From: an uncultured Nannocystaceae bacterium | Lineage (GTDB): Bacteria > Myxococcota_A > Polyangia > Nannocystales > Nannocystaceae | Reading direction: 5' to 3' | DNA length: 5,455 nucleotides | Assembly (NCBI GenBank): GCA_938084085.1 | Contig: CALKDV010000171.1 | Location: forward strand, 1-5,455 | Part shown: piece by piece, positions 1 to 5,455 of the stretch | How positions within the stretch are numbered: the stretch's first letter is position 1 | Layout of the letters: each line of letters starts with the position of its first letter | Program-made: the position numbers and the translations under genes | Notes under the pieces: generated by a model | The model's input: the letters and a program-made list of their open reading frames with translations, nothing else | What the model was told of the DNA's origin: nothing | Database searches by the model: none

Positions 1-26
1 GACGCCTCCGCGAAGGTCGCGCTGCC

Positions 27-977
27 CTAGAGCATGTCGAGGCGGATGGTCGTCTCGACGTACCGGCGCGATCCGGTCTTGCTGTCGGCGATGAAGCTGT
101 GCAAGTCGACGGTGTCGCCGTTGCGCCTCGCGCCCCGCAAGAGCTTGCCAGAGGTCACGCCGGTGGCCGAGAAGATGCAGTCGCCTCGCACGATCTCGTC
201 GCGGGCGAGCTTCGCCGAAGGGTCGTCAATCCCCATGGAGATGGCGCGGTCACGTTGCGCACCATCTTCACAAAACAGCCGGCCTTGGAACTCACCGCCC
301 AACGCTCGAAGCGCTGCGGCGGCCAGCACCCCCTCCGGAGCGCCACCACGACCGATCATCATGTGAACCCCCGTATTGGGGAGCGCAGCCGCGACCGCCG
401 GAGCCACGTCTCCGTCGGAGATTAAAGAGACGCGCGCGCCCGCATGTCGGAGCTCTTCCACAATGTGATCGTGCCGTGGACGCTCAAGCACCACAACGCC
501 GATGTCGTACACGGGGCGTCCGAGCGCCTTCGCGAGCGCCACCACGTTCTCTCGCGCAGAGCGATCGATGTCGACCACGCCGCGCCCGGCGGGCCCGGTC
601 GCGATCTTGTCCATGTACATGTCTGGCGCCGCGAGCAGCTTGCCCTCTTCCGCCACCGCGAGCGTGGTGATCGCACCAGGCTGGTCCTTCGCGCATAGGT
701 TTGTGCCTTCGAGGGGGTCCACGGCGATATCAAACATGGGCAAGGTGTCGTCCTTGGGGCCGACCACCTCTCCGATGAAGAGCATGGGCGCCTCGTCCAT
801 CTCGCCCTCTCCAATGACGACCTTGCCGCGCGCGTCGATACGATCAAAGGCCTTGCGCATGGCCCCGACAGCCAACGCGTCCGCGTCGTTTTTTCGACCC
901 ATGCCAACGAGCACCGCCGAGGCAGCGGCGGCCGCCTCCGTCACGCTCACGTATTCGATTAGATATTTCCGTTCCAT
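27..977 (-). CDS. glpX: Class II fructose-1,6-bisphosphatase (GlpX family)
   Basis: This gene encodes a cytoplasmic metal-dependent enzyme that hydrolyses fructose-1,6-bisphosphate to fructose-6-phosphate and phosphate, the committed gluconeogenic step. The 316-aa product spans the usual GlpX length. Visible family motifs are KNDAD (29-33), VVIGEGEMDEAPM (53-65), DIAVDPLEGT (83-92), APDMYMDK (117-124), RPRHD (166-170), ISDGDVA (186-192), GGAPEG (211-216) and IFSATG (268-273). By alignment from memory to E. coli GlpX, the metal-site acids are D33, E57, D87, E90 and E215, all present. The loop that reads GRGDKN in E. coli reads GMGRKN here (25-30). The ATG at 977 is the start because the family N-terminus follows directly. 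It lies 14 bp after the thioesterase stop, with only a weak GGA as ribosome site, so it is probably translated as the last gene of the hom unit. The paralogous SBPase activity of some GlpX proteins cannot be excluded. Confidence 0.96.
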   Translation of the reverse strand: MERKYLIEYVSVTEAAAAASAVLVGMGRKNDADALAVGAMRKAFDRIDARGKVVIGEGEMDEAPMLFIGEVVGPKDDTLPMFDIAVDPLEGTNLCAKDQPGAITTLAVAEEGKLLAAPDMYMDKIATGPAGRGVVDIDRSARENVVALAKALGRPVYDIGVVVLERPRHDHIVEELRHAGARVSLISDGDVAPAVAAALPNTGVHMMIGRGGAPEGVLAAAALRALGGEFQGRLFCEDGAQRDRAISMGIDDPSAKLARDEIVRGDCIFSATGVTSGKLLRGARRNGDTVDLHSFIADSKTGSRRYVETTIRLDML

Positions 978-991
978 GTGTTGTGTCCGGG

Positions 992-1468
992 CTACGTTGT
1001 GGCGTCGTTGAGGAGCGCGTTCAAGCGCTCGTAGATATGTTCAGGCATTCGGGTCGCGCGCCCGTCTTCGAGGCGCGTACACCCATGTTGGGTGATGGCG
1101 TGGAGGAGCACGACACGAGACTCGAGCCCGTGTCGGTCCCCAGGTTCCACCGACAATTGGTAGCAGAAATTCAAGCGCGCATAGCCAACCTTCGAAATCC
1201 CCACCCACAGCGACACCAGGTCGTCGTATTTGGCGGGTGCGAGGTACGAGAGGGCGAGATCGATCACCGGCAGGCCGAATCCTTCCCGCTCCATCTCCGC
1301 GTAGACCACGCCGTGGTTTCGCATGAACTCAACTCGAGCGTGCTCCATAAACCGCAGGTAGGTCCCGTGGTAGACGATGCCCATGCGATCCGTGTCACCA
1401 TAGATAACTCGAACTTGAGTGGCGAGGGACAAGGCCCCGGACTCCGGTGCGGTAACAAGGCGCGCCAT
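992..1468 (-). CDS. YbgC/FadM-like hot-dog acyl-CoA thioesterase (4HBT family)
   Basis: The 158-aa product is a single hot-dog domain of the 4-hydroxybenzoyl-CoA thioesterase type, expected to hydrolyse acyl-CoA thioesters in the cytoplasm. The diagnostic motif YGDTDRMGIVYHGTY is at 23-37; D27 matches the catalytic Asp17 of the Pseudomonas 4HBT enzyme, and H34 is the conserved histidine of the YbgC-like group. It is followed by the helix motif FMEHARVEFMR (40-50) and the strand region around VGYARLNFCYQL. The first 16 or so residues are a non-conserved extension, so a slightly later start is possible but no better candidate is visible. Its ATG shares its A with the TGA of hom (TGATG), with GGAAG four bases upstream, which indicates translational coupling. 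YbgC proteins often sit beside tol-pal genes; that is not the case here, so the physiological substrate is unknown and no gene symbol is given. Confidence 0.88.
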   Translation of the reverse strand: MARLVTAPESGALSLATQVRVIYGDTDRMGIVYHGTYLRFMEHARVEFMRNHGVVYAEMEREGFGLPVIDLALSYLAPAKYDDLVSLWVGISKVGYARLNFCYQLSVEPGDRHGLESRVVLLHAITQHGCTRLEDGRATRMPEHIYERLNALLNDATT

Positions 1469-2787
1469 CAGTCTTCCGACTCCATAAAGCGAATCCGTAC
1501 GGTCGGCTCCACACAGTCGTCCCCCCGCTCAATCTCCGCGATGGCCGCCGCCATCGCAGCCTCACTCACCACCTCGGTCACGATGACCAACCGGGCGTGG
1601 GACGCCCCTTCGGGGTGATCTTGGCGCATCTTCGCGATGCTGACTCCATGCGCTCCGAGGATGGTGGCCACCCGACCGAGCACTCCTGAGACGTGGGCGA
1701 CGTGCACGCACACATAGTTCGCGTGCTCCAAGCTGTCCATGGGGGAGCCGACCACGCTGGCCAGCGGGCTCACCTGCGATGCGTCGTCTTCCTTGATCGT
1801 CTCGCCGGCGCGATGCGCCAAGATCGTACGCGCGACGTCCATGATATCGGAGGTGACGGCGACGCCAGTGGGCATCATCCCCGCCCCTTGACCGTAGTAC
1901 ATGGAGCGACCCAGCGCCTCCGACTCAACAAGCACAGCGTTGTAGGCTCCATGAACGCCCGCGAGCACGTGGTCGCGGGGCAACAACACCGGGTGCACGC
2001 GCAGCCGCAACGCGTCCTCTGCCTCGCGCGATGCGATCGCCAGGCTTCGCACCACATAGCCGAGATCTTTGGCGACGGCGAGATCGTAGTCGCGAACCGA
2101 CTCGATGCCTTCCACGAAGATCGAGTCGAGAGCGACGCGCTTGCCAAAGCTCAGCAACGCGAGCAACGCCAACTTGTGAGCCGCGTCGACTCCACCCACG
2201 TCCAGCGAGGGGTCCGCCTCCGCGTAGCCGGCCGCCTGCGCCTTCGACACCGCCTCGGCGTACCCGAGCCCCTCCCGCGTCATCTTGTCGAGCACGTAGT
2301 TCGATGTCCCATTGACGATCCCGCAAATTCGTTGCACGCGATCCGACGCGAGCCCGTGCCGGATCGCCCGAAGCACAGGGATGCCCCCCGCGACCGCCCC
2401 CTCAAACAAGAGCTCACACCCCACCTCTTGGGCACGCTGAAACAGCTCCTCTCCGTGCTCGGCGAGGAGCGCCTTGTTGGCCGTGACCACATGCTTTCCT
2501 GCGGACAGGGCCTGCTCGACCATCTCTTTGGCCGCGGTCGTTCCGCCGATCAACTCAACGATCACCGCGATCTCCGGATCCTGGAGCACCGCGGAGGCGT
2601 CCGTGGTCAAGAGCCCCTCGGGCGTCTCGATCTCGCGACGCGAAGAGAGATCTCGCACGAGCACTCGCTTCACTTCGATGCGCGCCGACACGCGTTGCTC
2701 CAACGTCTGCGCGTGCTCGCGGAGAATTCGTAAGACACCCGCGCCCACGTTTCCGAGGCCGAGCACGCCGATCTTGATGGAACGCAT
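1468..2787 (-). CDS. hom: Homoserine dehydrogenase with C-terminal ACT domain
   Basis: This enzyme reduces aspartate-4-semialdehyde to homoserine with NAD(P)H, the branch-point reaction toward threonine, methionine and isoleucine, in the cytoplasm. The 439-aa length is typical of monofunctional bacterial Hom with an ACT domain, and no aspartokinase is fused. The Rossmann motif GLGNVG is at 10-15, VTANKALL at 101-108, and GIVNGTSNYVL at 156-166. The catalytic/substrate region YAEADPSLDVGGVDAAHK is at 188-205, with E190, D196, D201 and K205 matching yeast E208, D214, D219 and K223. The ACT domain, roughly residues 356-436 (YVCVHVAHVSGVLGRVATILGAHGVSIAKM at its start, split by no gap), suggests amino-acid feedback control, probably by threonine. 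ATG 2787 is the first ordinary start codon after an in-frame TGA upstream. It has no Shine-Dalgarno sequence, and a candidate promoter lies so close that the mRNA may be leaderless. It is the first gene of the leftward unit. Confidence 0.97.
   Translation of the reverse strand: MRSIKIGVLGLGNVGAGVLRILREHAQTLEQRVSARIEVKRVLVRDLSSRREIETPEGLLTTDASAVLQDPEIAVIVELIGGTTAAKEMVEQALSAGKHVVTANKALLAEHGEELFQRAQEVGCELLFEGAVAGGIPVLRAIRHGLASDRVQRICGIVNGTSNYVLDKMTREGLGYAEAVSKAQAAGYAEADPSLDVGGVDAAHKLALLALLSFGKRVALDSIFVEGIESVRDYDLAVAKDLGYVVRSLAIASREAEDALRLRVHPVLLPRDHVLAGVHGAYNAVLVESEALGRSMYYGQGAGMMPTGVAVTSDIMDVARTILAHRAGETIKEDDASQVSPLASVVGSPMDSLEHANYVCVHVAHVSGVLGRVATILGAHGVSIAKMRQDHPEGASHARLVIVTEVVSEAAMAAAIAEIERGDDCVEPTVRIRFMESED
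1473..1477 (-). promoter_or_regulatory. Ribosome binding site of the thioesterase gene, inside hom
   Basis: Read on the minus strand, GGAAG lies four bases before the ATG at 1468, within the last codons of hom. Together with the one-base TGATG stop/start overlap it fits termination-reinitiation coupling between the two genes. The spacing is a little short for a classical Shine-Dalgarno sequence, so coupling rather than independent initiation may dominate. Confidence 0.45.
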
Positions 2788-2795
2788 CGGCGCGG

Positions 2796-2824
2796 ACGTT
2801 ACAAATCGGCTCCGCAGGCGTCAA
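2796..2824 (-). promoter_or_regulatory. Candidate sigma-70-type promoter of the hom unit
   Basis: Read on the minus strand, TTGACG (2824-2819) is a five-of-six match to the -35 consensus. After exactly 17 bp comes TAACGT (2801-2796), which matches the TANNNT core of a -10 box but only three of six bases of TATAAT. Standard geometry puts the transcription start near 2789, about two bases before the hom ATG at 2787. That leaves no room for a Shine-Dalgarno sequence, and none is seen. This is a sequence-based prediction only. Confidence 0.5.
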
Positions 2825-2854
2825 TCCTCCGATGCGCGGCCCCCTCCATGAGCC

Positions 2855-2860
2855 TGAGGA
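2855..2860 (+). promoter_or_regulatory. Shine-Dalgarno-like TGAGGA before an alternative eno start
   Basis: TGAGGA lies six bases before an in-frame ATG at 2867, a well-spaced ribosome binding site. Using that ATG would add 13 residues (MRRGCQTGTLPPH) to enolase. Against it, enolases normally begin right at the MSTIVEIEAREILDSRGNP-type segment. The 12 extension codons after ATG also end in G or C only 7 times of 12, lower than in the body of the gene. It is recorded because it bears on the start choice. Confidence 0.35.
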
Positions 2861-2889
2861 CCGCGGATGCGCCGAGGGTGCCAAACGGG

Positions 2890-2895
2890 TACTCT
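2890..2895 (+). promoter_or_regulatory. Candidate -10 box of the eno unit
   Basis: TACTCT fits the TANNNT -10 pattern and ends ten bases before the preferred eno ATG at 2906, predicting a transcription start near 2902 and a leader of about four bases. No good -35 element is found at 16-18 bp upstream; the best position (2867-2872, ATGCGC) matches poorly. The call rests mainly on the position and on the lack of a Shine-Dalgarno sequence at 2906, so it is weak alone. Confidence 0.3.
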
Positions 2896-2905
2896 GCCCC
2901 CTCAC

Positions 2906-4210
2906 ATGAGCACCATCGTCGAAATTGAAGCGCGAGAAATCCTCGACTCCCGCGGGAATCCAACGGTCGAAGTGCAGGTCATGACCGAGCTTGGCAGCCT
3001 CGGGCGCGCGGCCGTCCCCTCCGGCGCGAGCACGGGGGAGCACGAAGCCCACGAGCTGCGTGACCAAGACGCCTCCCGCTACCGCGGGAAAGGCGTAACC
3101 AAAGCCGTCCGAAACGTGAACGCTGAGGCGAGCAACGCCGTGCTCGGGCTCGACGCGTGTGACCAAAAAGACGTGGACGCCATTTTGTTGGAGCTCGACG
3201 GGACTCCCAACAAGGCGCGCCTGGGCGCGAACGCGCTGCTCGGAATCTCCATGGCCGTCGCCCGCGCCGGCGCGATGGACGTGGGCCTGCCCCTGTATCG
3301 ATATCTCGGCGGTACCTTGGCCCACACCTTGCCGGTGCCGCTGATGAACGTCATCAATGGTGGCGCCCACGCCGACAACAACCTCGACTTCCAAGAGACC
3401 ATGCTCGTGCCCCACGGCTTTGAGCACTTCAAAGACGCCCTTCGAGCAGGCGTAGAAACCTTCCACGCCCTCCGCGAGCTCTTGAGCGCCCAGGGTAAAT
3501 CCACCAACGTTGGGGACGAGGGAGGGTTCGCCCCGGACATGGCGAACAACGACGAGGCCCTCGGCACTCTGCTCACCGCCATCGAGAAGGCGGGGTATCA
3601 ACCTGGAGAGCAGATCTCCTTGGCCCTCGATGTCGCCGCGTCGGAGTTCTTCGACGCGAGCACGAGCGAGTACGTGCTCGCTGGCGAAGGTGGCACTCGG
3701 CTCTCCTCCGACGCCCTCGTCGCGCGCTACGCCGATCTCGCGAAGAAATACCCCCTCGTCTCCATTGAAGACGGCATGGACGAGAACGACTGGTCCGGCT
3801 GGTCGGCGTTGACGAGAGCCCTGGGCGATCGCACCCAGCTCGTGGGCGACGACCTGTTCGTCACCAACCCGACGCGGCTGCAGCGAGGGATCGACGCGGG
3901 CGTCGCCAACGCGCTGCTCGTTAAGCTCAATCAAATCGGCACCGTCTCTGAGACCCTCGAGGCGATGCAGCTCGCGCACCGAAACGCGTATGCCTGCGTG
4001 GTGTCTCACCGCAGCGGAGAGACCGGGGACACGTTCATCGCAGATCTCGCCGTCGCGACCCAAGCGGGGCAAATCAAAACTGGCAGCGCGTCGCGTTCGG
4101 ACCGTATTGAGAAGTACAATCAACTGCTGCGGATTGAAGCCGACCTCGGCGCCCTCGCGCACTTTCCAGGCGGCGACGTACTTCGTGGGGTCACCCCCAA
4201 CCATGGGTGA
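2906..4210 (+). CDS. eno: Enolase (phosphopyruvate hydratase)
   Basis: Enolase interconverts 2-phosphoglycerate and phosphoenolpyruvate in glycolysis and gluconeogenesis, as a Mg-dependent cytoplasmic enzyme. From ATG 2906 the product is 434 aa, standard for bacteria. Conserved segments include EILDSRGNPTVE (11-22), the mobile loop PSGASTGEHEA (38-48), GANALLGISMA (108-118) and NVINGGAHADN (148-158). E164, E205 (GDEGGFAP), D242, E288 and D315 are the expected substrate/metal residues. The catalytic lysine region LVKLNQIG has K340; SHRSGET has H368, R369 and S370; and IKTGS has K391. Nothing essential is missing. An in-frame ATG at 2867 with a Shine-Dalgarno sequence would add 13 residues; I prefer 2906 because family homology begins there. 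The last 8 bases overlap the start of the downstream M16-fold gene in another frame, so the two are probably co-transcribed. Confidence 0.97.
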   Translation: MSTIVEIEAREILDSRGNPTVEVQVMTELGSLGRAAVPSGASTGEHEAHELRDQDASRYRGKGVTKAVRNVNAEASNAVLGLDACDQKDVDAILLELDGTPNKARLGANALLGISMAVARAGAMDVGLPLYRYLGGTLAHTLPVPLMNVINGGAHADNNLDFQETMLVPHGFEHFKDALRAGVETFHALRELLSAQGKSTNVGDEGGFAPDMANNDEALGTLLTAIEKAGYQPGEQISLALDVAASEFFDASTSEYVLAGEGGTRLSSDALVARYADLAKKYPLVSIEDGMDENDWSGWSALTRALGDRTQLVGDDLFVTNPTRLQRGIDAGVANALLVKLNQIGTVSETLEAMQLAHRNAYACVVSHRSGETGDTFIADLAVATQAGQIKTGSASRSDRIEKYNQLLRIEADLGALAHFPGGDVLRGVTPNHG

Positions 4211-5455
4211 GCGACCGCCACGGCCGGCCCCACCACCCCAGGCGCCCGGGATCCGGTCACGGGTGGGGCGAAGGTGCTCAATCCTCGGGTTCACCGCCCT
4301 TGCGTTCACGCCCACGCCGACGGCCGCCGCCGTCCACGCCGCGACCGCGCGGGGTGAGGCCCCCACTAGCGAGGGAGAACCTGACACCGACATGGTCGGC
4401 AGCGCGGACCCCACGGACACGAGCGGTGCCCCTAGCGAGGATGCGAGCCCGACGTTGGAGCCCCCCGACGAGGTCGCCGCGATTCTGTCGTGGGCACCGA
4501 GCGGAGCGCTGTTGACCCGCACCCTGAAGAACGGGATGTCGCTCGTCGTCGCTCAAGATCGATCGCTCGCCGTGGGCGCGATCGCCCTCTCCTTCCCCAC
4601 GGGCTACGCCGACGACCCAGAGGATCAGCCGGGTCTCACCCGCGCATTGGCCCTCCATCTCGAACAAGGCAACCGAGAGATCCGCCCCGGCGGACGGCTC
4701 GCGCGGATCCACGACAGCGGAGGACACTCCGTCATGGCCGTCGGGGCAAAGCAGACCCGGTACGAGAGCCTGGTCCCCGTGTGGTCGTTGTGGGACGTGC
4801 TCGACGACCTCACCGGGTTTGTACGCGCCCCGACAGTCAATGAGATCCGATGGCAGCAATCGGTGAGCCGAGCGAGCAGCGATCGGAGCGGTACGCCGCG
4901 TACTGGCGCCGAGGCTCTCGCGTCGGCGTGGGCAGATCCTGCGCTCACCTCCATCGCCACCCGCAGGAGCAAATCTCTGGCGAAGCTGCGTCCGGTCAAG
5001 GTCCGCGCAGAGATCGATCGCCGCTTCGCCGCGCGCACAGCCACGCTCGTCATCGTGAGTCCATTCGCGCTCGACGTCGTCGCCAGCCGTGTCGAGGCGC
5101 TCTACGAGTCCGCCCCTGCTCGGCCGCGTGTGATCGAGTCGCGCACAGCACCGCCTCCCACCGTGTCGATCAAGCCGGTCAAAGGACGCGCGGACTTGCG
5201 TCAATTCGCATGGGCCATCGAGGGATCCCACGGCCCGATCCGACGCGCGCGAGTGATTTGCGGCGCGCTCAACCGGCAGCCCCGGATGGCCGGTGAATCC
5301 CCCGGCGCCAAGCTCAAGTGTGTCCTCCACGAAGATCCACGACGCCCAACGCTCCAGGTCTCGACCACCGGGCTCGAGGCCGACGAGGCCCGGGCCTTCG
5401 TCTTGGCGCGGTTGACTCGCCTCGCGGAGGATCCTGTCGACGCAGACGTCATCGA
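4203..5455 (+). CDS. Exported M16-fold peptidase homologue lacking the zinc motif (partial, 3' end outside window)
   Basis: An open frame of 417 codons runs from ATG 4203 off the window end. Residues 21-47 look like a signal peptide: basic RVGRR, a hydrophobic core around ILGFTALAF, and a VHA/A cleavage site near 46. Residues 48-97 form an acidic, Pro/Ser/Thr-rich linker. From about 104, LTRTLKNGMSLVVAQD and the following strand, helix and GG turn pattern fit the N-terminal M16 domain, ending in TATLVIVSPFALDVV, which parallels the usual NATLVVVGD segment. A second half-domain begins near 322 (SIKPVKGRADLRQFAW). Where active enzymes have HxxEH, the frame has R147-A-L-A150-L151, so all three motif residues are replaced, and the distal Glu region (NEIRWQQSVSRAS) also lacks a clear match. 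A non-peptidase structural role in the envelope is therefore inferred. The start overlaps eno by 8 bases; GTG 4263 is an alternative start giving a shorter, more typical signal peptide. Confidence 0.72.
   Translation, partial: MGERPPRPAPPPQAPGIRSRVGRRCSILGFTALAFTPTPTAAAVHAATARGEAPTSEGEPDTDMVGSADPTDTSGAPSEDASPTLEPPDEVAAILSWAPSGALLTRTLKNGMSLVVAQDRSLAVGAIALSFPTGYADDPEDQPGLTRALALHLEQGNREIRPGGRLARIHDSGGHSVMAVGAKQTRYESLVPVWSLWDVLDDLTGFVRAPTVNEIRWQQSVSRASSDRSGTPRTGAEALASAWADPALTSIATRRSKSLAKLRPVKVRAEIDRRFAARTATLVIVSPFALDVVASRVEALYESAPARPRVIESRTAPPPTVSIKPVKGRADLRQFAWAIEGSHGPIRRARVICGALNRQPRMAGESPGAKLKCVLHEDPRRPTLQVSTTGLEADEARAFVLARLTRLAEDPVDADVI

Larger units (their letters stand above)
2788..2905. 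other. Divergent intergenic region between hom and eno
   Basis: This 118-bp stretch separates the 5' ends of two divergent units and must carry both promoters. It holds a candidate hom promoter on the minus strand, a candidate eno -10 box on the plus strand, and a Shine-Dalgarno-like TGAGGA ahead of an alternative eno ATG at 2867. The 7-mer GATGCGC occurs twice in direct orientation (2831-2837 and 2866-2872), 35 bp apart. I see no riboswitch, attenuator-like T run, or clear palindromic operator. Given that hom often responds to threonine or methionine supply, the absence of a leader on the hom side argues against leader-based control, but this is inference. Confidence 0.8.

Noticed and set aside
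1..26. Possible terminator after glpX
   Set aside because: Only 26 bases are visible downstream of the glpX stop; no hairpin or T run is seen and too little sequence is available to decide.
888..894. In-frame A AAA AAC heptamer in glpX (minus strand), a classical -1 frameshift slippery sequence
   Set aside because: The zero frame continues into a complete, conserved GlpX. The heptamer encodes the conserved K29-N30 pair, no obvious stimulatory structure was seen, and a -1 product would have no evident function.
1693..2733. A 346-codon plus-strand open frame antisense to hom
   Set aside because: It is rich in Arg, His, Gln and Asp, as expected for the complement of a GC-rich gene. It has no family motif, and hom on the other strand is unambiguous.
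4233..4266. Inverted repeat CCACCC/GGGTGG just after eno, with a small CCGG/CCGG hairpin in its loop, considered as a terminator
   Set aside because: The stem is only 6 bp with a 22-base loop and no T run follows. It also lies within the downstream reading frame if ATG 4203 is the start. GC-rich DNA yields such pairs by chance.
2555..4522. A 655-codon open frame on the minus strand, antisense to eno and across the intergenic region
   Set aside because: It overlaps a certain enolase gene along almost its whole length and runs into hom in a different frame. It is low-complexity in composition and shows no recognisable domain. Long stop-free antisense frames are expected in high-GC coding DNA.
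4278..5330. A 350-codon minus-strand open frame opposite the M16-fold gene
   Set aside because: Its translation is Arg/Gly-rich with no motif, while the plus-strand frame has a signal peptide, a linker and an M16 domain pattern, so the minus frame is a shadow.

Overview
The window is a compact stretch of bacterial chromosome with high GC content and strongly GC-biased third codon positions. It is nearly all coding. It holds three housekeeping enzymes, one acyl-CoA thioesterase-type protein and the start of an exported protein of the M16 (insulinase/processing peptidase) fold. The GC level, codon bias, signal peptide plus acidic Pro/Ser/Thr-rich linker, and an M16 protein beside central-metabolism genes suggest a high-GC Gram-negative such as a myxobacterium or another former deltaproteobacterium. 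That placement is a low-confidence inference; no rRNA or marker gene here settles it.

Layout: two transcription units diverge from a 118-bp intergenic region (2788-2905). Leftward (minus strand) runs a tight three-gene unit: hom (homoserine dehydrogenase with C-terminal ACT domain, 1468-2787), a YbgC/FadM-like hot-dog thioesterase (992-1468) and glpX (class II fructose-1,6-bisphosphatase, 27-977). hom and the thioesterase share one base (TGATG), and the thioesterase and glpX are 14 bp apart, so one mRNA with translational coupling is likely. Rightward (plus strand) runs eno (enolase, preferred start 2906, stop 4210), whose last 8 bases overlap the start of the M16-fold gene (4203 to beyond the window end).

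Functionally, enolase and GlpX serve lower glycolysis/gluconeogenesis and the gluconeogenic FBPase step. Homoserine dehydrogenase opens the threonine/methionine branch of the aspartate pathway. The thioesterase is probably a housekeeping acyl-CoA hydrolase whose substrate cannot be read from sequence. The M16 protein is the least ordinary gene: the place where the zinc-binding HxxEH motif should be reads RALAL, so it looks like a catalytically dead relative.

The most interesting non-coding observation is that neither divergent first gene has a Shine-Dalgarno sequence at its best start, while each has a TANNNT-type -10 hexamer 8-10 bp upstream of the ATG. This suggests leaderless, or nearly leaderless, transcripts in both directions. 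I found no mobile element, CRISPR array, RNA gene or new multi-gene system.
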